Source of the DNA: JAGVSR01 sp963708775
GTDB lineage: Bacteria; Pseudomonadota; Alphaproteobacteria; Rhizobiales; Hyphomicrobiaceae
Reading direction: 5' to 3'
Assembly (NCBI GenBank): GCA_963708775.1
Contig: CAVPTI010000012.1
Span: forward strand, 186,001 to 250,000
Length of the DNA stretch: 64,000 bases
The translations under genes were made by a program, and so were the position numbers. Each line of letters opens with the position of its first letter. Within the stretch, counting starts at the first letter, position 1. This document shows positions 45,916 through 57,749 of the stretch, in pieces. The notes under the pieces are model-generated. The model had not been told where the DNA came from, ran no database searches, and saw only the letters and a program-made list of their open reading frames with translations.

Positions 45916-46986
45916 ATGGAACAACACACTCTTGTTGACACGGTGGACCCACCGTCTGGCACAGGCCAGATCGATCAATTGGCCGTCCGCGCACTTGGCC
46001 GCTATGGCCTGTCGGCGGCCAGCACAGTGAGGCTGATCAATATCTCGGAAAATGTGACCTACCGGGTCGATGATCCCTCGACCGGGGGGCGGTGGGCGCT
46101 GCGCGTGCACCGGGACGGGTATCACTCACGCCGAGCGATTGCGTCGGAGCTAGCGTGGGTGCGGGCGCTGCGGGAGAGCGGGACGATTGCGACGCCGGCT
46201 CCGGTGAAAGGTCTAGACGGAGATGTCATACAGACGCTGGCGCTCGAAGGTGCATTACCGCGTAACGTCGTGTTGTTCGGGTGGGAAGACGGGTCGGAGC
46301 CGGCCGCCAACGACGTGGCGGGCTTTGAGAAGCTCGGCGAGACGGCGGCGCAGATGCATGCGCAGGTGAAGAGTTGGGTGCGTCCGCCGTGGTTCGAGCG
46401 CCATACGTGGGATTTCGAAACGAAGTTTGGGGCGATGCCACATTGGGGACGGTGGCGGGACGGCATGGGCATGACGTCGACGATCGAGGCGATCTTTGCC
46501 GAGACAGTGGCGGTGATCGCGCAACGGCTGGCGGGTATCGGGACAGGCGATGCGGCTTTCGGGTTAGTGCATGGGGATATGAGGCTCGCCAATCTTCTGA
46601 TGGACGGCGGAGTGGTCAAGGTCATCGATTTCGACGACTGCGGCTTCTCCTGGTATCTCTACGATTGCGCGACGACGGTCTCGTTTTTCGAGCACGCGCC
46701 CGAGGTGCCCGACCTTATCAAAGCGTGGGCACGCGGATACCGGCGTATCGGGGCGCTCAGCGCGGAGGAGGAAGCGGAGATTGCGACGTTCATTATGTTG
46801 CGGCGCATTCTGTTGGTGGCGTGGATCGGCTCGCATGCCGAAACCGATCTCGCAAGGTCGATGGGGGTGGCTTACACGGAGGGCACTGTTCCGCTGTGCC
46901 AGACCTATCTTTCGCGGTTCGCAATGGCGCGTTCGTCTGCGGCCGGGCGCATAGCGAAACCCTGGTGGAAGAGGATTTTTGGCTGA
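45916..46986 (+). CDS. APH-family small-molecule kinase
   Basis: 356 aa, aminoglycoside phosphotransferase/choline kinase fold. N-lobe: VTYRVDD and WALRVHR (the Lys/Arg strand), with ELAWVRALRESG. C-lobe: LVHGDMRLANLL (Brenner motif with catalytic Asp) and VIDFDDCGFSWYLYD (metal Asp). Such kinases act on amino alcohols, homoserine or hydroxylysine. Clustered with a phospho-lyase-like class III PLP enzyme 5 kb downstream, it may be the kinase of an AGPHD1/AGXT2L-type pathway. The C-terminus overlaps the extended AraC frame. Confidence 0.8.
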   Translation: MEQHTLVDTVDPPSGTGQIDQLAVRALGRYGLSAASTVRLINISENVTYRVDDPSTGGRWALRVHRDGYHSRRAIASELAWVRALRESGTIATPAPVKGLDGDVIQTLALEGALPRNVVLFGWEDGSEPAANDVAGFEKLGETAAQMHAQVKSWVRPPWFERHTWDFETKFGAMPHWGRWRDGMGMTSTIEAIFAETVAVIAQRLAGIGTGDAAFGLVHGDMRLANLLMDGGVVKVIDFDDCGFSWYLYDCATTVSFFEHAPEVPDLIKAWARGYRRIGALSAEEEAEIATFIMLRRILLVAWIGSHAETDLARSMGVAYTEGTVPLCQTYLSRFAMARSSAAGRIAKPWWKRIFG

Positions 46987-47092
46987 TACCGCCTCTCTTC
47001 TTGGCAGGAATCCGGCCTCATGCACAGCCCATGTGCTTGACGGCCCGGGGACCTCTGCTAGCCTTGACCTCCGTTTATGGGCGAGGTGCTGG

Positions 47093-48175
47093 ATGGGTTG
47101 GGACCGGGGCGCAACAGAACCGTCTGCCGAAACGGGCGAGCTGCGCAGGATTTTTTCGCCGGGCGTCATTGCCGCGTCGGCCACCGGTGTCGTGTCCTGG
47201 ATCGAACGGCTCCATGGCGACGTCGACCGCATTTTCGGGCAGGCGGGCATTGCTCCGGAGATGGCAGGGTCGCCGACACTCGTGCTCGATCTGAAATCTT
47301 TTTGCCGGCTGTTCGAAGAGAGCGCGCGATCGACGCAATCAGATAATTTCGGGTTGTGGTTCGGGGTGAAGTTCGAACCTCGGGATTTGGGATTGTGGGG
47401 CTATGCGGCTCTTTCTGCGCCGACCATGGGGGCGGCCTTGGCGACGCTGGTGGACCTTTTTCCCCTGCACCAGCAGTCATCAATCATGCGGCTTCGGCAC
47501 GACGGCACTGGACTGGTGCGGTTCGAGTACAGAATCGAGGCGCCGGCCATCGTGGAGCGGCGGCAGGATTCGGAACTGACTCTGGGGCAGATAGTGAGCT
47601 TCATGCGCACGAGCCTCGGCGCCCGCTGGGCGCCGGACGAGGTTCATTTCGAACATCCTCGGCCAGAGGGGTGGCGCGAGCACGAGCAGGCGTTCGGTGC
47701 GCCGGTCTACTTCTCGCGGCCGTCGAATGCACTGTTGTTCAACGCCAACGTGCTCGGCGTGCCGATGCCGACGCACGATCCGCGCCTGATGGTGGCGATG
47801 CGCCATTGCCTGGAACAGATCGGTGGGCGGCCGGATCTGCGGGCGCGGATTTCGGATCAGGTGCGGGCTGCTGTCCGGGCCCGGCTTGCCGAAGGCGTTC
47901 CATCACTCGACGACATTGCCGCGGAACTGCGGCTGGCGCCCAGCCATATCCAGCGCGAATTGCACTGCGACGGGTTGACGTTCACGGGGCTCGTCGAGGC
48001 GGCGCGGCGAGATCTGGCGCTCACCTATTTGCGGCAGCGGCAGCTTTCGCTTTCAGAAATCGCGTTCCTGCTGGGGTATTCGGAGTTGTCGGCGTTCAGC
48101 CGCGCGGTGCGCCGGTGGACCGGATCGTCGCCGCGCATTGTGCGCGCCGACCTGTTGCGCGCGGCAGCGGAATAG
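47093..48175 (+). CDS. AraC-family transcriptional regulator
   Basis: 360 aa from ATG 47093; a longer frame to 46979 overlaps the kinase gene. The N-terminal half resembles the AraC-binding/OruR-type ligand domain (FGLWFGVKFEPRDLGLWGYA, then ALFVDLFPLHQQSS-like TLVDLFPLHQ). The C-terminal 100 residues have two helix-turn-helix motifs (SLDDIAAELRLAPSHIQREL and LSLSEIAFLLGYSELSAFSR). It probably controls the neighbouring catabolic genes, both kinase and the minus-strand SDR/permease/hydrolase set. Confidence 0.9.
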   Translation: MGWDRGATEPSAETGELRRIFSPGVIAASATGVVSWIERLHGDVDRIFGQAGIAPEMAGSPTLVLDLKSFCRLFEESARSTQSDNFGLWFGVKFEPRDLGLWGYAALSAPTMGAALATLVDLFPLHQQSSIMRLRHDGTGLVRFEYRIEAPAIVERRQDSELTLGQIVSFMRTSLGARWAPDEVHFEHPRPEGWREHEQAFGAPVYFSRPSNALLFNANVLGVPMPTHDPRLMVAMRHCLEQIGGRPDLRARISDQVRAAVRARLAEGVPSLDDIAAELRLAPSHIQRELHCDGLTFTGLVEAARRDLALTYLRQRQLSLSEIAFLLGYSELSAFSRAVRRWTGSSPRIVRADLLRAAAE

Positions 48176-48217
48176 CGCGCACACAAGCGTTTGTGTTTAA
48201 CATCCAATCGTCCAAGT

Positions 48218-48994
48218 TCAGGCATTTAGGGCGTCGAGGCTCTCGGGTAGGATCTGGCCGCCGTCCACAATGATGGTCTGGCCGGTGATGTAGCCCGCCT
48301 CCTTGGAGGCCAGGAAGAGCGCGGCGTAGCCGATGTCCTCGACCGTTCCGAGTTTTCTGAGCGGGATCGAGGCGGCCATCGTTTTCTCGTACTCCGGGCC
48401 GAGGGCGATCAGGCCTTCGGTCAAGATGTTGCCGGGCAAGACCGCGTTGACGGTGATCCCATGTTTGGCAACCTCCAGACAGGCCGTGCGCATGAAACCC
48501 AGCTGCGCCGCCTTGCTGGCACCGTAGTGGGTCCAGCCGGGGAAGCCCGTCACGGGGCCGGTAATCGAGGAGGTGATGACAACGCGCGGCTGATCGGATT
48601 TCTTAAGGTAAGGGAGGCACGACTTCAGAGACAAGAACGTGCCTTTTAAATTGGTGGAGAGGACGTGATCCCAGTCCTCAGGGGACAGGTCCTCGATCTT
48701 GGCCTGGGGGAAAATACCGGCGTTGGCGCACAGCACGTCGATCGCGCCGAAGGCCGACAGCGCCGCCTCAGCCATCATCTGTGTGCCGCCGGCGTCCGAT
48801 ATGTCGGCGGCAAAACCCATGGCTGTCCCCCCGCCGCGGCGAATCTCTTCCGCCGCTGCTTCCGCCTCCGCGATGTTGCGCGAGACGATCAGGACCTTCG
48901 ATCCGGCCTTGCCGAAGACACGTGCGATGCCTTTGCCGATGCCTTTGCTGCCGCCTGTGACGATGACGGAGCGACCAGCGAGTGACGACGACAT
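48218..48994 (-). CDS. SDR-family oxidoreductase
   Basis: 258 aa from ATG 48994 (GAGGAG about 10 nt upstream). Cofactor motif TGGSKGIG (residues 13–20), NAG in CANAGIF, active site Ser and YGASK, and the C-terminal YITGQTIIVDGGQ. It is a classical SDR; NAD versus NADP is not settled. It shares the strand of the permease and hydrolase and probably acts on an intermediate of that pathway. Confidence 0.9.
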   Translation of the reverse strand: MSSSLAGRSVIVTGGSKGIGKGIARVFGKAGSKVLIVSRNIAEAEAAAEEIRRGGGTAMGFAADISDAGGTQMMAEAALSAFGAIDVLCANAGIFPQAKIEDLSPEDWDHVLSTNLKGTFLSLKSCLPYLKKSDQPRVVITSSITGPVTGFPGWTHYGASKAAQLGFMRTACLEVAKHGITVNAVLPGNILTEGLIALGPEYEKTMAASIPLRKLGTVEDIGYAALFLASKEAGYITGQTIIVDGGQILPESLDALNA

Positions 48995-49075
48995 TTCGTT
49001 CAAACTCCTCGTGAGCTGTAATGAAAGCGGACGCTGCTGGGGCAGCGTCCGCACACTGTTCTCTCGGCGGCCGCC

Positions 49076-50615
49076 TTATTCGCTTTCGAACACAACGCGG
49101 CCGATACGTTCGTAGACCTTCGGTGCCACGAAGCGGAGCACCACGCCCCATACGAAGCCGACGGCCAGTATGCCGAATGCAATCGTCGGTATCTTGCTGC
49201 CGAAGGGGCCGGCGCCGCCAAAGGTCTCCAGGTTCATCACGAGCAGGTAGACGAGATAGACCTGCGCGACGAATGCGACGAAGGGAGCGATGACGGTCGA
49301 GAACACACCGGCTTCCTCCGAGTGATGGGCTCGGAAATAGGCGATGATGGCCAGCGAGACGACCGCCTGCAAGATGAGCAATAGCATCGTCCCGAGGATG
49401 GCGAGCAGCGTATAGACCGCCAGATAGGCTTGGGCGTTGGGATCGTCCGTCCCCAGGAAGTAGGCGAACATGCCGACCCAGACGGCCGCCAAGAGCGACT
49501 GGGCCACCGACGCGACGTGCGGGCTTTTGAACGAGTCGTGGGTATTGGCAAGAGCGGAGGGGAGCACCCCTTCGCGGGCCAGCGAGTAGAGATAGCGGGC
49601 CGCAGTGTTGTGGAAGGCCATGCCGCAGGCGAAGGCCGAAGTGATGATCAAGACCGCCATCAATTCCTTGGCCCACGGTCCAACAAAGGCACCGATGGGA
49701 TCGAGGAAGAAGTTGCCGCTGTCCTTCGTCGCCTTGGCGAGCATGTCGCCTTCGGTCGGGAAGGCTGAGACCGCGCACCAGCTCGTCAGGATGTAGAAGA
49801 GGCCGAGGCCGACGACCGAGAAATAGAGGGAGAGCGGGATGACTTCGCTTGGGATCGGTCGACTCCTCGGCGTAGTTGGGCGCCATCTCGAAGCCTACCC
49901 AGGACCAGAAGGCCATGAAGATGCCGACAGCGGCGGCACCGGCCGCTATTTCGACGTCTCCAACCTTCTGCGCCGCCACAGGCGTCAGTACGTTCAGTAC
50001 GTTGAGCGAGTCCACATTGAAGCTGGTGCCCGAGCCGGCAGAGATAACGCCGTAGTTGAAGAGCGCCAAAATGATGACTTCCAGAACGAGGGCAACGCCC
50101 AGGATGCCCGCCGAGAGGCGCACGTCGAGGTAGCTGAACAAGCCACAGACGCCGATGGAGATTAGGGCCAGCCAGATCCACGAAATGTTTATGCCGACAT
50201 GCGCAAGCAGCCAGGAATTGGCAAAGAAGGCAAAGATTCCGGCCAGCGACGCTTCGAAGACGCTGTACGACGCGAATGACGCCAGACCCGCCGCCATGCC
50301 CGCCTCACGCCCGAGGCCTTGGCTGATAAACGAGTAAAAGCCGCCCACGCTCGAGACCTTACGGGCCATGGCGGCATAGCCGATGGAGAAGATCGTCAGA
50401 ACGATGGTGGCCAGAAGAAAGGCTGCCGGCGTATAGGTGCCGACCCCGAAGCCGGCCGCAAAGGGCACGTTGCCCAGCATCGCGGTCATGGGCGCGGCGC
50501 CGGTCACGGTGAGGAACAGAACGCCGATCAAGCCAACGGCTTTGCCTTGCAGGAGATCGACGCCCTCCTTGCTGACGTCGATTTTATGCGGCCCGGCCGC
50601 ACTGGTATCCGTCAC
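49076..50615 (-). pseudogene. APC-family amino acid permease, one frameshift
   Basis: 512 aa once repaired, about 12–14 helices. Start GTG 50615 with a strong GGGGGAGAG site. N-terminal APC features: GLIGVLFLTVTGAAPMTAM, GGFYSFISQGLGREAG. The frame breaks at 49851–49853. Dropping one C on the coding strand changes DPKRSHP to DPSEVIPLSLYFSVVGLGL, and the rest reads on (ITSAFACGMAFHNTAARYLY, IGRVVFESE end). The substrate is likely an amino acid or amine, in keeping with the PLP enzyme and kinase nearby. Confidence 0.8.
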
Positions 50616-50768
50616 GATGATCTCTCCCCCGTTGCGCCCGAGATGGGATCGAAGCACCGCTTCCCGGGCCGTCCACGTGACCGCCGATCTCCCAGACCCA
50701 CGGCACCACGTTGACCGTAGGGGAGTTCCCGTAGGCAAACTTGACCCGCTGCCCCCTGAAATTTGACT

Positions 50769-51474
50769 TCAATCGGCTGTATTGAGCCCCATGAGGGCCA
50801 ACAGCTCCGCCGCGGACATGACGTTGCAGTAAATCATATTGATGATCTCCAGCTCTTTTCGGTGAAGGTCATCGGACCCGGCGGCGCAGCAATCCTCAAG
50901 AACAACGACCGCGAAACTCTCGTCGGCCAGGCTGCGGACGGTCGATGCCACGCACTGGTCGGTGAAAATTCCGCAGCAGATGACCGTTTTAATACCGAGG
51001 TTCGTCAGGATGAGCCGCAGGCTGGTGCCGGTCAGCGCGCTATCGGTGGTCTTGGTGACGACGATCTCATCGCCCACGGGGGCCAGGTCCGGAACGATCT
51101 GTGAGGGCCACTCGTCTTTGGGAAGTAGCAGATTGTTCCAGCCTGGCAGCTTCTGGGAGAGGGAGCGGTCGCGGCCGTCCTTGGTATGGCAGGCGATGCG
51201 CGCGAACAGACATTCTACGCCGGCACCGCGGAGTTTCCCAAGGAGGGCAGCGGTTCGCGGGATGACAGTGGTGTGCATTCGGTCGTGGAACGGCGTCCAG
51301 GCGTCGAAGCGGGCCTGTTCGTCGCTGGAGAGCGCCGGCCCGGTCCGGACGCACGAGATAGGTGTTCTGTACGTCAATGATGAGCAGAGCGGTTGTCGCC
51401 GGCGTCAGGTCGGGATCGTCGGGTTCGGGCGCGCCGTCGTAGTAGATGGATCGATACCCGGTCTTCCAGGACAT
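50769..51474 (-). pseudogene. Isochorismatase-like cysteine hydrolase, one frameshift
   Basis: 234 aa once repaired. The N-terminal piece (start 51474) has ALLIIDVQNTYL with the triad Asp. The C-terminal piece reads from SSDEQARFDAWTPFHDRM to the end, with the catalytic Cys in GIFTDQCVASTVRSLAD. They are in different frames; dropping one base at about 51335–51341 joins them. The family hydrolyses amides or ureas (for example carbamoyl compounds) as well as isochorismate. The substrate is unknown; the cluster suggests an amide side-product. Confidence 0.8.
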
Positions 51475-51713
51475 GCGTTTCTCCGGTTGGCGCTTCTCCA
51501 GCTGGTGCCGGACGGCTTCATCCTAGGGGCCGCGCGGTGCGCGGACTTGACCCAAAGGGGACCAGAGTTGGCCGCCACCCGTTCGGTCCAGCACCGTCCT
51601 GTCAGGCGCAGGTCCAGCTCAGAGCCGGTCCAGTCGAGTGCCGGTGCAGTCAAGACAGGGCAGCGGGTCCCGCCGTATGTTGAGATCCACTTGGTGTCAG
51701 GAAACGTCCGCCC

Positions 51714-53051
51714 ATGAGCACGCAACAGAAAATTCTCGAACTCAATGCCTTCGACATGAGCTCGACGGCGGGACTAGACCCGGAGACCGCGCGTCTCGTG
51801 GAACGCCGGCGGCGGACGTTCGGCCCGACCTCGATGTTGTTCTACAAGCGCCCGCTCAATGTCGTGCGGGCCGAAGGGGTCTGGCTCTATGAAGCCGACG
51901 GCACCCGGGTACTGGATGCCTATAACAACGTGCCGTCGATCGGTCATTGCCATCCGGCCGTTGTGGCTGCCGTCGCGCGGCAGATCAGCCTCCTCAATAT
52001 CCACACGCGCTATCTGTATGACGGGGTCTACACGTATGCCGAGCGGCTGCTGGCGACGATGCCAGCTGAAATCTCCAATATCGTCTTCACGTGCACGGGC
52101 TCGGAAAGCGCCGACTTCGCGCTACGAGCGGCGCGGGGTTTGACGGGCGGTACGGGGTTCATCGTCACCGCCAACGCCTATCACGGCAACACACTTGCCG
52201 TGACCGAAGTGTCGCCGTCGTCAGCGAGTGCGGAGCCGAGGCCGCCGAATGTCGCCGTCATTCCGGCGCCCGACACCTACCGCTGGGGCGTCGCGGGACT
52301 TGAGCATGCGTTTGCAGGCCATGTCCGGGCTGCCATCGCCGGGCTGATGTCGCGCGGGATCAAGCTTGCCGGGTTAATGGCGGACAGCATCTTTTCAAGC
52401 GACGGCGTCTATCCGGGCGCAAGCGGCTTCTTGAAAGAAGCCGTGGACGCGGTGAGGGCCGCGGGCGGGCTCTACATCGCGGACGAGGTGCAGCCGGGGT
52501 TCGGGCGGACCGGCGGTCACATGTGGGGGTTTGAGCGGCACGATGTCGTGCCTGATATCGTCATCATGGGCAAGCCCATGGGCAATGGTTTTCCGATGGG
52601 CGGGGTGGCGATCAAGCCTGATCTTCTGGCCGATTTCGGCGCGAGGGCGGGATATTTCAACACGTTTGGCGGCAACCCGGTGGCGGCGGCGGCGGGCCTA
52701 GCGGTGCTGGAGGCGCTGCAATCGGAAGGACTGCAGGAGAATGCGGAGGAGACCGGAACCTATCTTCGCGAAGGCATCTCGGCGCTCAGCCGAGAGACGG
52801 GGGAGATCGGCGACGTCAGGGGCGCGGGTCTTTATCTCGGCGTCGAATGCGTGGCCGGCGATGGCACTAAATCGCCGAACCCGATGCTCGCCGACCAGAT
52901 CGTCAACGCGATGCGGGAGCGCGGCGTGCTCATCGGAACGGCTGGAATTCATGGCAATATTCTGAAGATCCGGCCGCCGCTCGCATTCCGGCGCGAGCAT
53001 GCCGACATCTTCCTCGTTGCGTTCGCGGCTTCGGTCCGCAGTCTCGTGTGA
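51714..53051 (+). CDS. Class III PLP enzyme, phospho-lyase (AGXT2L)-like
   Basis: 445 aa. Motifs: YEADGTRVLDAYNNVPSIGHCHP, LLNIHTRYLYDGVYTYAERL, FTCTGSESADFALRAA, ANAYHGNTLAVTEVSP, the cofactor Asp in YIADEVQPGFGRTG and the PLP lysine in IMGKPMGNGFPMGG. The NNV-xxxGHCHP and the TRYL-YD-xxYAERL stretches are close to AGXT2L-type enzymes (ethanolamine-phosphate and hydroxylysine-phosphate phospho-lyases) rather than ordinary transaminases. With the APH kinase this suggests an aldehyde-forming route. An ordinary aminotransferase remains possible. Confidence 0.75.
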   Translation: MSTQQKILELNAFDMSSTAGLDPETARLVERRRRTFGPTSMLFYKRPLNVVRAEGVWLYEADGTRVLDAYNNVPSIGHCHPAVVAAVARQISLLNIHTRYLYDGVYTYAERLLATMPAEISNIVFTCTGSESADFALRAARGLTGGTGFIVTANAYHGNTLAVTEVSPSSASAEPRPPNVAVIPAPDTYRWGVAGLEHAFAGHVRAAIAGLMSRGIKLAGLMADSIFSSDGVYPGASGFLKEAVDAVRAAGGLYIADEVQPGFGRTGGHMWGFERHDVVPDIVIMGKPMGNGFPMGGVAIKPDLLADFGARAGYFNTFGGNPVAAAAGLAVLEALQSEGLQENAEETGTYLREGISALSRETGEIGDVRGAGLYLGVECVAGDGTKSPNPMLADQIVNAMRERGVLIGTAGIHGNILKIRPPLAFRREHADIFLVAFAASVRSLV

Positions 53052-53096
53052 GGGCGGAGGTCGACTATCGTACATTGGCAGCAGACGAGGGGGCCA

Positions 53097-53231
53097 ATGA
53101 TCGACGTCATCAATCCAGCGACAGAAAAGGTCTTCACCATAATTCCTCGGGGCACAGCAGAGGATGTCGATCGAGCCGTGTCTCGCGCGAAGATCGCTAG
53201 CGGCTTTGGAACTGGCGCGGATCGCCCGTGA
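53097..53231 (+). pseudogene. Truncated aldehyde dehydrogenase, N-terminus only
   Basis: 44 aa. The sequence MIDVINPATEKVFTIIPRG, then TAEDVDRAVSRAKIA, is the standard ALDH N-terminus (about 33 residues), then homology stops and a TGA follows. It lies 46 bp after the phospho-lyase-like gene in the same direction, where an ALDH acting on its aldehyde product would be expected. I infer that the rest was lost when the adjacent element arrived or was rearranged. Confidence 0.7.
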
Positions 53232-53792
53232 GGTGTGACTGCCCGTCTTTGTGGGCCGTGCTTAAGCTGATCCCGCCACGTTGCCCACATCTTATGACTA
53301 TAGGTGGTCCTTTGGATCTCTTTCCCGAGCTCGTCGACCCCGCCGCAATCGTTTGACACTAAACTCAAGAGCGCAAACGAAGTACGGGAGATGCCCGTCT
53401 ACAGGGCTAAGGATGCAATTATCGATCGCGTTCTTGCGGAGAAGCGATTGCGGATGTGGTGACCGCAAATGGCCCTTAGCGCCTAAATGGAAATGTCTGC
53501 TTCCGAAAGTGGAGCGGACGCTCTGCGAGAAGGAAGTGTCCATTCGCTGATGTCAGGTTCGAAGTGAGGGCGCGCAACAGTCACAAATTGCTTTTTGTGG
53601 CGGAGGACCTCTGGCGGGGGCGGAGTCCAAGTATTTCAGCTGATTAGCAGCCGATCATCTCGCGCGCGTATTGATTTCGACTTGCGCCCCTGAGCTGAGA
53701 CCCGTCTCTCCTCCAGTCACAGTGTGAATGCTGGGCTCAACCGCTTCCCAACGTGCCCTCATCTGGAAAGCATTTTGAGCTGGCGAACTCGA
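53232..53792. other. Non-coding stretch after the truncated ALDH
   Basis: 561 bp with no supported gene. It begins at the break in the ALDH gene and ends at the subtilase stop, so it should contain the left boundary of the second accessory region. Short frames have no recognised domain. Confidence 0.45.
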
Positions 53793-55259
53793 TTATCGCG
53801 CCAACAGCTTATCGCTGGCTAGGTCTCCGGTCACGACGAGCGCAAAATCCTGGCCCAACTCTAGAATGTTTTGAGCCGTGACTTGAATAAGATAGCGGCC
53901 GGGAGCCGGATTGAGAATCCTTACGACCTCCACGTTATTGTCAACATCCGGGATATTGAGGGAATGCAGCAATCCGAAATTGCCGATGTGCTTTTTCCTA
54001 TCCGGAGACTGCACAAACAAATTCAGATTGTTTTGAAGAGCTCGGCCTGGACGGTCCGTGTAGCATAAACAGATCCGCAAGGGTGCCTTGTTGCTTTGGA
54101 CATCAATGACAAACCGTTTGAAGTCGCCCGACGATCGGACTTGTCCGTTTTGGTTCTGCCAATTGTCAACGTATGAAAGCACAAAAGCCGCGTTTTGCGC
54201 CGTTGGTATCGTGGTCGAAATGTCGATGCAGCCGAAACCCTGGTCGAAGTTGGCTGGGCCAGACTTATGGCTCTGGGTCGCATGGATTCCCGACAACCAG
54301 CGTGTTCCATTGATGAGTGTCGCCCGCAGCAATGCAGCTGACGGCTGATGGTGGCGCGAGTCGACATAGTACTGGCGCACCAGAGCGGCGCAACCCGACA
54401 CCAAGGGGGCCGCCATACTTGTTCCGCCCATGTAGGCGTAATCCGGGTTGGGAGGGTACCCACCCCAGAAATTCCTGCTCGGCGCTGTTGAAGATCTGCA
54501 TGAAAGGATATCAGTACCGGGGGCGACCACATCAGGCTTGATGCGTCGGTCGTCACAAGGACCTCGGCTGCTGAACCCGGCGATTTCTTCTGAAATCACC
54601 CGATATTGTCTCGCTTGACAGAGGAGGATAGGGATAGCTTGCGGCCCAGGCTGAGCCCCATGTTTGGGTGCTGAGCCACCGCTGGTTCGGTCACTCCGGC
54701 TCGCCCCGACGGTCAGGGCGTTTTTGGCGGTTGCCGGCGAACCGATCGAGAGCCAGTCAACGTAGCCCTTGGACGCGTTTCGCAGATTTGCACCGTCGCC
54801 TTCATTTCCCGCTGCGATGACTACAAGCATGTCCCTCTGTTGCGCAACGTATTCATCCACCTCTTCAGCGTTTGCTGTATAGGTCGACTGGGTGTTCGCC
54901 CCCCAGCTGTTGTTGTGAATTTTCGCCCCGTACTTATAGGCTTCGTCAAACAGGTCCCGAAGATCCAACGGTAGACCGCCGAGACCGCCCTGACTGTCCA
55001 AAAGAGATTGGAAGACAATCTTGGCAGCCGGCGCTGCACCGCGAAAGGCACCGCTGGAGGCCAAGCCGTTGCCTGCTGCGGATCCCGCAACATGTGTTCC
55101 ATGACCATTGGGGTCGTCCGCGACCTGTCTCCTAAGTGGAAGTTTGGCGATGATGCAATTCGGCGAAAAGTCGGCATGCCTATCGTCAATGCCGGTATCG
55201 GCGATCCCGATGATCTGCCCCGTACCGTCATATGGGAGGTTGGTCGGTGTCGTGGCTGA
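53793..55259 (-). pseudogene. Subtilisin-like serine protease lacking its N-terminus
   Basis: Open to a TAA at 55260–55262 with no usable start before TTG 55064. The three catalytic regions are present: Asp in IGIADTGIDD (about 55200), His in NGHGTHVAGS (about 55110) and Ser in GGTSMAAPL. The oxyanion Asn is in IAAGNEGDG. A C-terminal beta domain (pre-protein-convertase-like, DNWQNQNGQVRSSGDFKRF in part) follows. Signal peptide and propeptide are missing because sequence upstream of 55260 belongs to something else, so the gene is probably dead. S8 family by motif. Confidence 0.8.
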
Positions 55260-55681
55260 TTAGGTCCCTTCCGCCGGAGCTCACTGAATATGTTGAGCGC
55301 GGCTTTGAAGTGGCGGGCTCGCTGGCGAAGAGAAAGGGCGAGGAAGACAAGGGATTCCTGCTCGTGACCCGGTTGGGTAAGCAGATATCTCGCGGCTGGA
55401 TAACGAAGCGAGTGACTGCGTGTACAAAGTTATTGGTCGGGATCGCTTTAAGTCCGCAGAAGCTCCGCCGAGCAACAGCAACTAGTATCAGCTCAAGCAT
55501 GCCGGAGATGGCATACCTAGCTACACTGCAACTACAGCATTACGATCCCAGAGAGACGGAAGGTTATGACAAGTCGAGCGGGCTGTCGGCTGCGCTGGCG
55601 TTCGATGAAATGATGGAAGAAAAGTATTCTGTCGAACTCGAAGATGATGGACATAATCTGACTGACGACCAGTCAGCATGA
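55256..55681 (+). pseudogene. C-terminal part of a tyrosine recombinase (remnant)
   Basis: The frame opens at 55232, but family-like sequence starts near 55256 (LIRSLPPELTEYVERG). It continues FLLVTRLGKQISRGW and SPQKLRRATATSI, where the usual catalytic H of the HxxR box is Gln and the Arg is present. TEGYDKS stands where the nucleophile Tyr is expected. N-terminal and first-Arg regions are absent. It abuts the truncated subtilase head to head. Similar in type to the N-terminal remnant at 42456. Confidence 0.6.
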
Positions 55682-55708
55682 ATTCTGATCCGAAGAAGGG
55701 TTCTCGTA

Positions 55709-57379
<1,671 letters not shown>

Positions 57380-57749
57380 TCACCGACGGAGCCGAAACGA
57401 AACATGACCTTTGGGAGATCCGTTCGTCCGGAAGAAACGGCGTGGCCCCGATTGCCACTGCCGATGCAAAAGCCGCCCGGTCGGGCGGCTCGTGGGGCGT
57501 CCTATAGCATGTTTTTCACGTCTGTGAAGATCGATATGCGAGAGCCACCATCGTCAAGCCGCGACAGCTGGGAGGCGCCTATACATCGCACTGGCCGCTT
57601 GCACGCCGCGTTGACCGGAACGCGACTTTCCGGCGCTCCCCGCCTGCGCTAGAACACCCCGACAGGCCGAACCACCGGCTTGATTTTCCGTATGCACAGA
57701 GGGCCGCTGAGCTCTCCGCGGCCGGAGCATCACGGGACGAAAGCACGCA
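57380..57749. other. Intergenic stretch, tRNA-fMet / pabBC
   Basis: 370 bp. It contains the tRNA promoter region and an 8-bp hairpin (57471–57490) with AAAA on its left side. No gene was supported. Confidence 0.45.
57471..57490 (-). terminator. Hairpin with T run on the minus strand
   Basis: agccgccc (57471–57478) pairs with gggcggct (57483–57490) around ggtc. On the minus strand it is followed by TTTTGC, so it could stop minus-strand transcription coming toward tRNA-fMet. The gene it would serve is not clear. Confidence 0.35.

Noticed and set aside
53281..53550. 89-aa plus-strand frame after the truncated ALDH
   Set aside because: No domain, poor composition; part of scarred non-coding DNA.
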